Source: Sulfitobacter sp. OXR-159
Lineage (GTDB): Bacteria; Pseudomonadota; Alphaproteobacteria; Rhodobacterales; Rhodobacteraceae
NCBI RefSeq assembly: GCF_034377145.1
Contig: NZ_CP139707.1
Coordinates: 1,931,001-1,995,000 of the forward strand
Direction of reading: 5' to 3'
DNA: 64,000 nucleotides
Shown here: positions 56,632 through 64,000 of the stretch, piece by piece
Position numbering within the stretch: the stretch's first letter is position 1
Layout: every line of letters starts with the position of its first letter
Notes under the pieces: model-generated
Told to the model about the DNA's origin: nothing
Seen by the model: the letters and a program-made list of their open reading frames with translations, nothing else
Databases searched by the model: none
Made by a program: the position numbers and the translations under genes

Positions 56632-58647
56632 GTGGATCTGACAGCCCTCGCACGCGCAAACCCCGATCACTGGTCCAAGGCCACCGCCATTCGCGCGCTG
56701 ACCCTCGATGCCGTCGCCGCCGCCAATTCGGGCCACTCCGGCATGCCGATGGGCATGGCCGATGTGGCAACCGTGCTTTTCGAAAAGCACCTCAAGTTTG
56801 ACGCGGCGAACCCGCTTTGGCCTGACCGTGACCGCTTCATCCTGTCTGCGGGCCACGGCTCCATGCTGATCTACTCGCTGTTGCACCTGACGGGCTATGA
56901 GCAGTTCCCCATCGAAGAGCTGAAAAACTTCCGCCAGATGGGCGCGCGCACAGCCGGGCACCCGGAGAACTTCCTCGCCGACGCGATTGAGACCACCACC
57001 GGCCCGCTCGGCCAAGGCATCGCCAATTCGGTCGGTTTCGCCATGGCCGAAGAGATGCTGCGCGCGCAGTACGGGGCAAAGGTCGTGGATCACCACACCT
57101 ATGTCATCGCGGGCGACGGCTGCTTGATGGAAGGCGTAAGCCAAGAGGCGATTACCCTCGCCGGCCGCCACAAACTGAGCAAGCTCATCGTGATGTGGGA
57201 CAACAACAACATCACCATCGATGGCCCGGTGACCCTGTCGGACAACACCGATCAGGTCGCGCGTTTCAAAGCCGCGCAGTGGCATGTGATCGAAATCGAC
57301 GGCCACAACCCCGATGAGATCGACGCGGCCCTAACCGAGGCGAAAGCCACTGACCTGCCGACGATGATCGCCTGCAAGACCCATATTGCTCTGGGCCACG
57401 CGGCGCAGGACACCTCAAAAGGCCACGGCGCTTTGACAGACGCCGACCAGATGGCCGAAGCCAAAAAGGCCTACGGTTGGACAACCGGCCCCTTCGAAGT
57501 GCCCGCTGACGTAAAATCCGCATGGGAAGAGATCGGCAAACGCGGTGCCGACGCGCGCCGCGACTGGGAAGAGCGTTTCGACAAGATGCCCCGCGCCAAG
57601 CGCGAGACGTTTAACCGCGCCTTGGCGCTGGAAGCGCCCAAGAAGATGAGCGCCACCGTCAAAGCCTTCAAAAAGCAGATCACCGAGAGCGCGCCCAAGA
57701 TGGCGACCCGCGCCGCGAGCGAAAAAGCCCTCGAAGTGCTGAACCCGATCCTACCCGAAACGGTCGGCGGCTCGGCGGACCTGACGGGCTCGAACAACAC
57801 CAAGACATCCGATCTGGGCGTCTTCGATGTTGACAACCGCGGCGGGCGCTATGTCTACTGGGGCATTCGCGAGCATGGCATGGCGGCGGCGATGAACGGC
57901 ATGGCGCTGCACGGCGGCATCCGCCCCTATGGCGGCACCTTCATGTGTTTCACCGACTATGCGCGTCCGTCGATGCGCCTCGCGGCGCTGATGCAAATCC
58001 CCACGGCCTTTGTCATGACCCATGACAGCATCGGCCTTGGCGAAGATGGCCCGACCCACCAGCCGGTCGAGCATCTGGCGATCAGCCGTGCCACACCCAA
58101 CACCTATGTCTTCCGCCCCGCCGACGCGGTGGAAACGGCGGAGGCTTGGGAGATTGCCTTCACCTCCAAAACCACGCCGTCGGTTCTGTCGCTGACCCGT
58201 CAGGGCCTGCCGACCGTGCGTCTTGAGCACAAGAACAACAACCTCACCGAAAAAGGCGCCTATGTCTTGGCCGATGCCGAGGGCAAGCGTCAGGTGATCC
58301 TGATCGCCACCGGTTCGGAAGTGCATGTGGCACTGGCTGCGCGTGATCTGCTGCAGGCCGAAGGCATCGGCACCCGCGTCGTCTCCATGCCCTGTATGGA
58401 ACTTTTCGCCGCGCAGGATGAGGCCTATCGCAAGCGCGTGCTGCCCGGTGGTGCCGTACGTGTTGGTGTTGAAGCAGGCATGCGTCAGGGCTGGGATCAA
58501 TGGCTCTTTGGCGAGCGCGGCAAATACGGCAAAGCCGATTTCGTCGGCATGGACCGTTTCGGTGCCTCTGCCCCGGCCGAAGAATTGTTCGAACGGTTCG
58601 GCTTTACTGCTGAGAATGTCGCTCAGAAAGCCAAGGCGTTGCTCTGA
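56632..58647 (+). CDS. tkt: Transketolase
   Basis: A TPP enzyme moving two-carbon units in the pentose phosphate pathway and, if present, the Calvin cycle. I chose the GTG at 56632 because AAGGA ends 7 nt before it and the family N-terminus ([21 protein letters not shown]) begins there; the ATG at 56575 would add 19 unlike residues. The 671 residues include [15 protein letters not shown], the TPP motif [12 protein letters not shown]...DNNNITID, and the C-terminal [17 protein letters not shown] terminator follows. Confidence 0.95.
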   Translation: MDLTALARANPDHWSKATAIRALTLDAVAAANSGHSGMPMGMADVATVLFEKHLKFDAANPLWPDRDRFILSAGHGSMLIYSLLHLTGYEQFPIEELKNFRQMGARTAGHPENFLADAIETTTGPLGQGIANSVGFAMAEEMLRAQYGAKVVDHHTYVIAGDGCLMEGVSQEAITLAGRHKLSKLIVMWDNNNITIDGPVTLSDNTDQVARFKAAQWHVIEIDGHNPDEIDAALTEAKATDLPTMIACKTHIALGHAAQDTSKGHGALTDADQMAEAKKAYGWTTGPFEVPADVKSAWEEIGKRGADARRDWEERFDKMPRAKRETFNRALALEAPKKMSATVKAFKKQITESAPKMATRAASEKALEVLNPILPETVGGSADLTGSNNTKTSDLGVFDVDNRGGRYVYWGIREHGMAAAMNGMALHGGIRPYGGTFMCFTDYARPSMRLAALMQIPTAFVMTHDSIGLGEDGPTHQPVEHLAISRATPNTYVFRPADAVETAEAWEIAFTSKTTPSVLSLTRQGLPTVRLEHKNNNLTEKGAYVLADAEGKRQVILIATGSEVHVALAARDLLQAEGIGTRVVSMPCMELFAAQDEAYRKRVLPGGAVRVGVEAGMRQGWDQWLFGERGKYGKADFVGMDRFGASAPAEELFERFGFTAENVAQKAKALL

Positions 58648-58670
58648 TCCACGGATCACACGGCACAGCA

Positions 58671-58703
58671 AAAAGGGGCGACGGTTCAACCGTCGCCCCT
58701 TTT
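58671..58703. terminator. Bidirectional terminator between tkt and the DUF808 gene
   Basis: AAAAGGGGCGACGGTT (58671-58686) pairs with AACCGTCGCCCCTTTT (58688-58703); flanking A and T runs serve both convergent genes. Confidence 0.9.
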
Positions 58704-58730
58704 CTATTGACCTATCACTAAGGCCGCATT

Positions 58731-59705
58731 TTACACAGCGGCCTTGTGAAAGACCTTGCGCCAAATCGGCGTGACGATCTTTTCCCCGATCGGGATTAGC
58801 ACCAGACCAAGCGCCAGACCAAAGAGCCCATCAATCCCCGCCGTGGTGATCCACTCGACGGCCCCTTCGAACTGGGCCGGGACCACGTGGCCAACGCTGA
58901 CCGCGATATCATGGATCCAGTTGTAGGGCGCAGCAAAGCCCATCTGCTCCAACCCGTGAATGATGATCGACCCGCCGACCCACAGCATGGCCGCCGTGCC
59001 AACAACGGTGAGCAGTTTCAGGAACCCCGGCATCCCGCGCACCAGCCCGCGGCCCAAGCTGCGCGTCAGGCCAAAACGCCCCCGGTTCGCCATCACCAGC
59101 CCCAGATCATCCATCTTGACGATCAAAGCGACGGAGCCATAGACCGCGATAGTGATCATCACCGCCACCGCCGCCAGCGTGGCCGCTTCCATCCAAAAGT
59201 TACTCTCGGGGATCGCGGACAGGGCGATGGTCATGATCTCCGCCGAGAGGATAAAGTCGGTCTTGATCGCGCCTGCGGCCTTCTTCTCTTCCAGCTGTGC
59301 GGGGTCTTCGACGACCTTCTCCTTATCAGGGTAATCCTCATGCCCGTGCCCCCAGCCAAACGCATGGGCAACCTTCTCCGCCCCCTCGAAACACAGGTAT
59401 GCCCCGCCCAGCATCAACAAAGGCGGGATCGCCCATGGCGCGAAATTCGCCAACAGCAGCCCCACTGGCAGCAGATACACCAATTTGTTGCGCAAAGACC
59501 CTTTGGTGATCCGCCAGATCACCGGCAGCTCACGTTCGGCCTTGAACCCATGCAGATACTTCGGCGTCACGGCCGCGTCGTCGATCACCGCGCCCGCCGC
59601 CTTAGAGCCCGCCTTGGCCGCCTGCCCGATCACATCATCCACGCTTGCCGCCGCAACTTTGGCGATCGCCGCCACATCATCCACAAGTGCCAGTAAACCG
59701 CTCAT
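58731..59705 (-). CDS. DUF808 (YedI-type) inner-membrane protein
   Basis: A 324-residue multi-pass membrane protein. The N-terminal segment SGLLALVDDVAAIAKVAAASV and the stretch CFEGAEKVAHAFGWG are hallmarks of the DUF808 family; several membrane helices follow (VAVMITIAVYGSVALIVK, FLKLLTVVGTAAMLWVGG). The biochemical role of the family is unknown. The ATG at 59705 has AGGGG upstream. It is convergent with tkt and divergent from gap. Confidence 0.85.
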   Translation of the reverse strand: MSGLLALVDDVAAIAKVAAASVDDVIGQAAKAGSKAAGAVIDDAAVTPKYLHGFKAERELPVIWRITKGSLRNKLVYLLPVGLLLANFAPWAIPPLLMLGGAYLCFEGAEKVAHAFGWGHGHEDYPDKEKVVEDPAQLEEKKAAGAIKTDFILSAEIMTIALSAIPESNFWMEAATLAAVAVMITIAVYGSVALIVKMDDLGLVMANRGRFGLTRSLGRGLVRGMPGFLKLLTVVGTAAMLWVGGSIIIHGLEQMGFAAPYNWIHDIAVSVGHVVPAQFEGAVEWITTAGIDGLFGLALGLVLIPIGEKIVTPIWRKVFHKAAV

Positions 59706-59922
59706 TTCGTGCCCCTTTTTGCGTGTTGCAACCGAAGTAGCATGTGCAGCCCATCTGGCAAGTCCGAAGCCGGAACGACCTTTACCGCTAACATGCAGGT
59801 TTAACGCTAACATCCGGAAATCATTTGGTTTTGCCCCTTTCCCCTGCCTGCCTTGCGCGGATATAGAACGCGCGACCCCGACATACGGCCCCCGTCGCGC
59901 GGCCCATGACAAGGAATGCACC

Positions 59923-60924
59923 ATGACCATCAAAGTTGGCATCAACGGATTTGGCCGCATCGGCCGCTGCACCCTCAGCCATATCGCGGCCTCGGGGCGC
60001 GATGACATCGAAGTGATCAAGGTGAACGCCACCGGCCCGCTCAGCACCGCTGCGCATCTCATCAAATACGATTCCGTCCATGGCCGCTTCCCCGGCGAAG
60101 TCACTGTCGACGGCGGCTATATGAACCTCGGCCAGAACGACATCGAGATGATGTCGAGCTACAACCTCGAAGAGCTGGACTGGTCCGGCTGCGACGTGGT
60201 TTTGGAGTGCACCGGCAAGTTCAACGACGGCAACAAAGCCAACGTTCACCTTAAGAACGGCGCCAAACGCGTACTGCTCTCCGCGCCCGGCAAAAATGTC
60301 GATAAGACAATCGTCTACGGCGTGAATGACGACCAGTTGACCGCTTCCGACCGAATGATCTCAAACGGGTCTTGCACCACCAACTGCCTCGCGCCGCTGG
60401 CCAAAGTCATGCATGACGCCGTGGGCATCGAAAGCGGCCTGATGACGACGATCCACAGCTACACCGGCGACCAGCCGACGCTCGACCGCCGCCACGATGA
60501 CCTCTACCGTGCCCGCGCCGCCGCGATGGCGCTGATTCCCACCTCCACCGGGGCTGCCAAAGCTCTGGGCGAAGTGCTGCCCGCGCTCAAAGGCAAGCTC
60601 GACGGCACCGCCATGCGCGTCCCCACCCCCAACGTCAGCGCCGTTGACCTGACCTTCCAAGCCAGCCGCGACGTGACGGTGGAAGAGATCAACGCCGCCG
60701 CCCGTGCCGCGGCCGAAGGTCCAATGAAACGTGTGCTGGCCTATGACCCCGAACAGAAAGTCAGCATCGACTTCAACCACACCGAAGAAAGCTGCATCTT
60801 TGCCCCCGACCAGACCATCGTCGTGGCGGGCCGCACCGTGCGCGTGCTGGGCTGGTATGACAACGAATGGGCCTTCTCGGTCCGCATGGCCGATGTCGCC
60901 GTCGCCATGGGCAAACTGGGCTAA
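59923..60924 (+). CDS. gap: Glyceraldehyde-3-phosphate dehydrogenase
   Basis: Type I phosphorylating GAPDH, 333 residues from the ATG at 59923. Rossmann start VGINGFGRIGR, catalytic Cys151 in SNGSCTTNCLAP, catalytic His in TIHSYTGDQPTLD, and C-terminal WYDNEWAFSVRM are all present. The position after the second beta strand reads VNATGP: Ala36 replaces the Asp that NAD-specific enzymes use to bind the adenosine ribose. Use of NADP+, or dual specificity, is therefore possible. tkt lies nearby and a 47-codon gene follows at 58 bp. Confidence 0.94.
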   Translation: MTIKVGINGFGRIGRCTLSHIAASGRDDIEVIKVNATGPLSTAAHLIKYDSVHGRFPGEVTVDGGYMNLGQNDIEMMSSYNLEELDWSGCDVVLECTGKFNDGNKANVHLKNGAKRVLLSAPGKNVDKTIVYGVNDDQLTASDRMISNGSCTTNCLAPLAKVMHDAVGIESGLMTTIHSYTGDQPTLDRRHDDLYRARAAAMALIPTSTGAAKALGEVLPALKGKLDGTAMRVPTPNVSAVDLTFQASRDVTVEEINAAARAAAEGPMKRVLAYDPEQKVSIDFNHTEESCIFAPDQTIVVAGRTVRVLGWYDNEWAFSVRMADVAVAMGKLG

Positions 60925-60982
60925 GGCTTGCACGGCGGGGGCGTGGCTGTAATATCAGGCCAACCCCGCCCGGAGCCGCGCC

Positions 60983-61126
60983 ATGACCAATTCCATCGCC
61001 ATCGTGCTGGCCCTCGTTATCGCCGGGGCCATGATGGTCGACCTCTATGCCTATGGCGCGGACCATATGATCTATCTCGGCAAAAAGCTCTTTGAATTAA
61101 TCGAATGGGTTGCCTTCTGGCGCTAA
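60983..61126 (+). CDS. Small single-span membrane protein, 47 residues
   Basis: Starts with ATG after GGAG (CGGAGCCGCGCC) and ends with TAA at 61124-61126. The N-terminal half is one hydrophobic helix (SIAIVLALVIAGAMMVDLYA), followed by GADHMIYLGKKLFELIEW and a Trp-rich end. Composition and RBS look like a real small protein. It is downstream of gap by 58 bp and may be co-transcribed. No function recognised. Confidence 0.65.
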   Translation: MTNSIAIVLALVIAGAMMVDLYAYGADHMIYLGKKLFELIEWVAFWR

Positions 61127-61442
61127 GGCAAGCCGCGGCGCAAATCCCCGCTTTTCTGTCCCATCGCAACCGGCGTGCTATCGGCCACCGACCGCAAACT
61201 GGTCTCAACCGATTTCAACCACGCCGCCGATCAAACGGCGCTGCGACAAGGCAATCTGCTAAGGGTCTTACATAGTAGGACCACGAAAGGGCTTCTCCTA
61301 CCGCATGCTGAACCCGGCCGCTATCATAGCCGCCCAAGGCCGCTGACGACAAAAAAGACGCGGCCGCCACTCACGCGCCACGCCCCTCCCCTTCATCCTT
61401 TTAAAAATACCGCGCAGAACCGCGCCGCACCCGGCCCGCCCT
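61127..61442. other. 316-bp intergenic region after gap
   Basis: I see no gene, strong terminator or repeat here. The open frame on the plus strand (61175-61516) is antisense to coaD at its end and has Pro/Arg/Thr-rich, non-coding-like composition. A CGGCCGC-type short inverted repeat (around 61318-61362) is the only structure noticed. Confidence 0.5.
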
Positions 61443-61952
61443 CTACTCAGGACGCTGCTTCCGCGCAAAGCGCTCAATCAACACTTCGTTCACCGCAGGG
61501 GTCACAAATTTGCTGACATCCCCATCAAGTCGCGCAATCTCTTTCACCAGTTTGCTGGCGATGGCCTGATGTGTGGCTTCGGCCATCAGAAAGACCGTCT
61601 CGATAGAGTCGTCCAGCTGCCGGTTCATGCCGACCATCTGGAACTCATATTCAAAATCCGACACGGCCCGCAGACCGCGCACGATGGTCTGCGCCCCGAC
61701 ATCGCGCGCGCAGTCGATCAGCAGGTTTTCGAAAGGGTGCACCGCGATCTCGACGCCGGTTTCCTCGGCCAATTGCACGCATTCCGCTTCGATCAGCGCG
61801 ACCCGTTCCTCAAGGCTAAAGAGCGGCCCCTTGTCGCGGTTGATCGCCACGCCGATCACCAGCCGATCGACCATACGGGCGGCGCGGCGGATGATATCGA
61901 TATGCCCCAGCGTGATCGGATCGAACGTACCGGGATAGAGGGCTATGCGCAT
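61443..61952 (-). CDS. coaD: Phosphopantetheine adenylyltransferase
   Basis: Fourth step of coenzyme A synthesis: 4'-phosphopantetheine plus ATP to dephospho-CoA. The 169 residues begin with ALYPGTFDPITLGHIDII, containing the nucleotidyltransferase (T/H)xGH motif, and include VRGLRAVSDFEYEFQM and the ISSSxVRE-like region ASKLVKEIARLDG (somewhat divergent). 132 bp separate it from the CBS gene upstream. Confidence 0.95.
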   Translation of the reverse strand: MRIALYPGTFDPITLGHIDIIRRAARMVDRLVIGVAINRDKGPLFSLEERVALIEAECVQLAEETGVEIAVHPFENLLIDCARDVGAQTIVRGLRAVSDFEYEFQMVGMNRQLDDSIETVFLMAEATHQAIASKLVKEIARLDGDVSKFVTPAVNEVLIERFARKQRPE

Positions 61953-62084
61953 GTAATTGTCCTGCGTATCTGCTGCGTTGCGGCACAGCCAAGCATTTCA
62001 CTGCCGCAAGCGCAAGTCGGTTAGCGGTAGCACTGCCCCGCGGTCAGCCCGCAGAATCGCCCTGTCGTGGCCCCTGCAAACGCT

Positions 62085-62519
62085 TCAGTGGCCCATGATC
62101 ATGCCTTCAAGGGCCTGCTTCTCCATCGACAGTTCCTGCAACTGCGCCTTGACCACGTCGCCGAGAGAGATCAGCCCCACGAGTTCCCCGTCTTCCAACA
62201 CGGGCATATGGCGAAACCGTCCGTCGGTCATCTGTTGCAACACCGCGTCAGAGCGGTCATCCCGGCTGCAGGTCACCAGCTTGCGGGTCATGATGCTCTC
62301 AGCCGCCTGTTGCAGGCAGCCCGCGCCCGAACGGCCCAGTTCGCGCACGATGTCCCGCTCAGACAGAATCCCATCCGGCGTCTTGCCATCGGCCGAGATC
62401 ACCAGCGTCCCGATCCGCTTTTCAGCCAGCATCGCCGCCGCCTCAGAGATCGCCAATCCGGGTTTGGCCGTAACCACCTTGCCATCGGGCTTGGTCTTGA
62501 GAATCTGCGATACGAGCAT
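62085..62519 (-). CDS. CBS domain-containing protein
   Basis: A 144-residue protein made of one CBS pair (Bateman module): SQILKTKPDGKVVTA...GTLVISADGKTPDGILSERD and ESIMTRKLVTC...FRHMPVLEDGELVGLISLGD. CBS pairs bind adenosine nucleotides and act as energy or redox sensors. No catalytic partner is fused. It lies 61 bp after a LysR gene on the same strand. The longer frame to 62702 is a shadow of the LysR end. Confidence 0.9.
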   Translation of the reverse strand: MLVSQILKTKPDGKVVTAKPGLAISEAAAMLAEKRIGTLVISADGKTPDGILSERDIVRELGRSGAGCLQQAAESIMTRKLVTCSRDDRSDAVLQQMTDGRFRHMPVLEDGELVGLISLGDVVKAQLQELSMEKQALEGMIMGH

Positions 62520-62580
62520 CTGGCGCCTCCTTTGATGCAGGGCAAAGTCCCCTCCAGCGTCACCGCGAAATCCTTTCATG

Positions 62581-63501
62581 TCAAGCTTTTGGCGCAGTCT
62601 TCTGCGCGGCTTCGGCCTCCAGCCGGGCAGTCTCGGCCCGAAGCCCGGCGGCCAGCGCCTCGGCAAAAGCCGCCAGTCGGGCGTTGCGGCGATCGTCTGC
62701 ATGGCGGATCAGATAGAAAGCCCGCTTGAGGCTGACGGCCTGCGTCAGAATGCGCCGCACGCCTTGGGTTGCGGCAAGCGAAAAGTCATGTGCGATGCCT
62801 ATCCCGCCGCCCTGCTGGATCATCCGCACCTGAACGGAGACGGAATTTGACGCCAAGGCCACGCGGCTGATGCCGAGGTCGGCGAGGTAGTCCAACTCCC
62901 GATCAAAGATCATATCCGGGATATAGCCAACCATCCGGTGCCCTTGCAGATCGCCGACCGAGGTCACCTCGGGGTGGCGTGCGAGATAGCTTTCCGCGGC
63001 CGCAAGATGGAGGTGGTAGTCCGTCACTTTCTGTACCACCAGCCGCCCTGCCGTGGGCGCGCTCACCCCGATCGCCATATCCGCCTCGCGCCGGGACAGG
63101 TTAAAGACGCGCGGCAACGCGATGATCTGCACATCCAGATCGGGGTTTTTCGCCGCAATGGCCGCACAGACCTGCGGCAGCAGATAATTCGCCGCCCCAT
63201 CGGGCGCACCCACGCGGATCTGCCCTGAGAGTTGGTCGCTTTGCACCGGCACCCCGGCGGTGGCGGCGCGCATCGCCTGCTCGGCCCGCTCTGCCCGCTG
63301 CATCAGGTCACTGCCAGCCTCGGTCAGCATATAGCCTTGGGGCGATTTGACGAAGAGCACGGTCTGCAGCGCCTTTTCCAAACGCGCCATGCGACGGCCC
63401 AGCGTTGCCGGATCAAGCCGCAGCAGCTTGCCCGCGCCCGACAGGCTCTGCTCGCGCGCCACGGCTAGAAACAACCGCAGGTCGTCCCAGTTCTGATCCA
63501 T
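62581..63501 (-). CDS. LysR family transcriptional regulator, divergent from mmsA
   Basis: A 306-residue LTTR. The helix-turn-helix region is RLFLAVAREQSLSGAGKLLRL...LGRRMARLEKAL and the effector domain includes GQIRVGAPDGAANYLLPQV. The sequence DPATLGRRMARLE matches the subgroup of LysR proteins found beside mmsA in Alphaproteobacteria, which supports a role in regulating methylmalonate-semialdehyde dehydrogenase. Two palindromes lie in the 111-bp divergent gap. Confidence 0.9.
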   Translation of the reverse strand: MDQNWDDLRLFLAVAREQSLSGAGKLLRLDPATLGRRMARLEKALQTVLFVKSPQGYMLTEAGSDLMQRAERAEQAMRAATAGVPVQSDQLSGQIRVGAPDGAANYLLPQVCAAIAAKNPDLDVQIIALPRVFNLSRREADMAIGVSAPTAGRLVVQKVTDYHLHLAAAESYLARHPEVTSVGDLQGHRMVGYIPDMIFDRELDYLADLGISRVALASNSVSVQVRMIQQGGGIGIAHDFSLAATQGVRRILTQAVSLKRAFYLIRHADDRRNARLAAFAEALAAGLRAETARLEAEAAQKTAPKA

Positions 63502-63521
63502 TCAACGGCCTCCAATACGCT

Positions 63522-63577
63522 TTGCAAAAATGCAAGACGGTTTTGCCATCCTTCCTCTGTTCCATTGCTTTTTGCAA
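63522..63577. promoter_or_regulatory. Two TTGC-N5/6-GCAA palindromes in the LysR-mmsA gap
   Basis: TTGC-AAAAAT-GCAA at 63522-63535 and TTGC-TTTTT-GCAA at 63565-63577, 43 bp apart, between the divergent LysR and mmsA genes. Paired like sites at this spacing suggest operator sites bound cooperatively. They also resemble the TTTGCAAA-type sites of short-chain fatty acyl-CoA regulators that control propionyl-CoA metabolism in Rhodobacter. Confidence 0.55.
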
Positions 63578-63612
63578 GGCTATCGTGCCGCCAACCAAAG
63601 AGGAGACCGATC

Positions 63613-64000
63613 ATGCAAGAGATGACCCATTACCTGAACGGCGAACACGTCAAAGGGACCTCCGGGCGCTTTGCCGATGTGATGAACCCCGCCACCGGCG
63701 AAGTGCAGGCGAAAGTGCCGCTGGCCAATGGCGAAGAGCTGAACAAAGCCGTCGAATACGCCGCCGCCGCCCAGCCCAAATGGGCCGCGACCAACCCACA
63801 GCGCCGCGCCCGCGTGCTGATGAAGTTCGTCTCCCTGCTGAACCGCGACATGGACAAGCTGGCCGAGGCGCTGAGCCGTGAGCACGGCAAGACCCTGCCC
63901 GACGCCGCCGGTGACGTGCAGCGTGGTCTTGAAGTGGTGGAATACTGCATCGGCGCGCCCGAACTGCTGAAAGGTGATTTCACCGACAGCGCCGGCCCCG
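63613..64000 (+). CDS. mmsA: CoA-acylating methylmalonate-semialdehyde dehydrogenase, 3'-truncated by the window
   Basis: MmsA/IolA-type aldehyde dehydrogenase turns methylmalonate or malonate semialdehyde into propionyl- or acetyl-CoA in valine, thymine and inositol breakdown. Only the first 129 residues are visible: MTHYLNGEHVKGTSGRFADV, NPATGEVQAKVPLA, and PKWAATNPQRRARVLMKF, followed by REHGKTLPDAAGDVQRGLE, all typical of MmsA. The catalytic Cys lies beyond the window. RBS AGGAG precedes the ATG. It diverges from a LysR gene likely to control it. Confidence 0.9.
   Translation, partial: MQEMTHYLNGEHVKGTSGRFADVMNPATGEVQAKVPLANGEELNKAVEYAAAAQPKWAATNPQRRARVLMKFVSLLNRDMDKLAEALSREHGKTLPDAAGDVQRGLEVVEYCIGAPELLKGDFTDSAGP

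Noticed and set aside
59485..59922. Long N-terminal extension of gap
   Set aside because: It overlaps the divergent DUF808 gene; GAPDH begins at VGINGFG right after the ATG at 59923.
61175..61516. A 113-codon plus-strand frame after gap
   Set aside because: Pro/Arg/Thr-rich, no RBS, and its 3' part is antisense to coaD.

Overview
The window is a gene-dense, roughly 60+% GC chromosomal segment of an alphaproteobacterium. It is most probably a marine Rhodobacterales / Roseobacter-group member (Sulfitobacter or a close relative is my best guess from protein style, not from a search). Supporting signs are a GTTC-N7-GTTC SOS box at lexA, a fused indolepyruvate:ferredoxin oxidoreductase, a holin/endolysin pair resembling the gene transfer agent (GTA) lysis genes of Rhodobacter, a small-type PurL, and a zapA-coiled coil-tkt-gap neighbourhood. 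I see no insertion sequence, prophage structural gene, CRISPR array, tRNA or rRNA. It reads as core chromosome with one or two accessory patches.

Layout. 1-7.5 kb: the 3' part of moeA, autoregulated lexA, comEC convergent with it, gltX, gltA and a structured gap. 7.5-15.3 kb: a long minus-strand run (plsC-like acyltransferase, murI, argC, ccmE, endolysin, holin, ccmF, ccmH, paaG-like), in which the GTA-type lysis pair sits inside the cytochrome c maturation genes. 15.4-22.5 kb: fused iorAB diverging from a LysR gene around a clear palindromic operator, then a candidate small RNA/leader with a strong terminator, purL, and a 158-bp imperfect palindrome. 22.5-24.7 kb: a VWA (CoxE-like)/MoxR ATPase pair. 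24.9-31.7 kb: the main accessory patch, an overlapping series of glycosyltransferase, sulfotransferase, sulfotransferase-like/glycosyltransferase fusion, FkbM methyltransferase and a third paralogous glycosyltransferase, followed by an unrecognised protein.

31.8-44 kb: housekeeping genes (pyrC, pyrE, dnaB with a DnaA box upstream, alr, radA, cvpA, purF) mixed with envelope proteins (a periplasmic DsrE-like protein, an exported alpha/beta hydrolase, a fatty acid hydroxylase). 44-47 kb: infC with a rare ATC start, and an OmpA-family protein with a very long Ala/Glu-rich segment. 47.3-53.2 kb: a complete minus-strand molybdenum hydroxylase module (xdhC, a MoeA-like protein, then small, large and medium subunits); the AYRGAGR active-site motif marks it as form II, not a proven CO dehydrogenase. 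53.4-64 kb: bolA, grxD, rpiB, mliC, zapA, a ZauP-like coiled coil, tkt, a DUF808 protein, gap, a 47-residue membrane protein, coaD, a CBS protein, and a LysR gene diverging from a partial mmsA across two TTGC/GCAA palindromes.

Themes that connect genes: molybdenum cofactor handling (moeA, MoeA-like protein, XdhC, hydroxylase); de novo purine and pyrimidine synthesis (purL, purF, pyrC, pyrE); central carbon flow (gltA, tkt, rpiB, gap); cytochrome c maturation (ccmE, ccmF, ccmH); and surface glycan decoration. Many convergent gene pairs share hairpin terminators, which I list separately.
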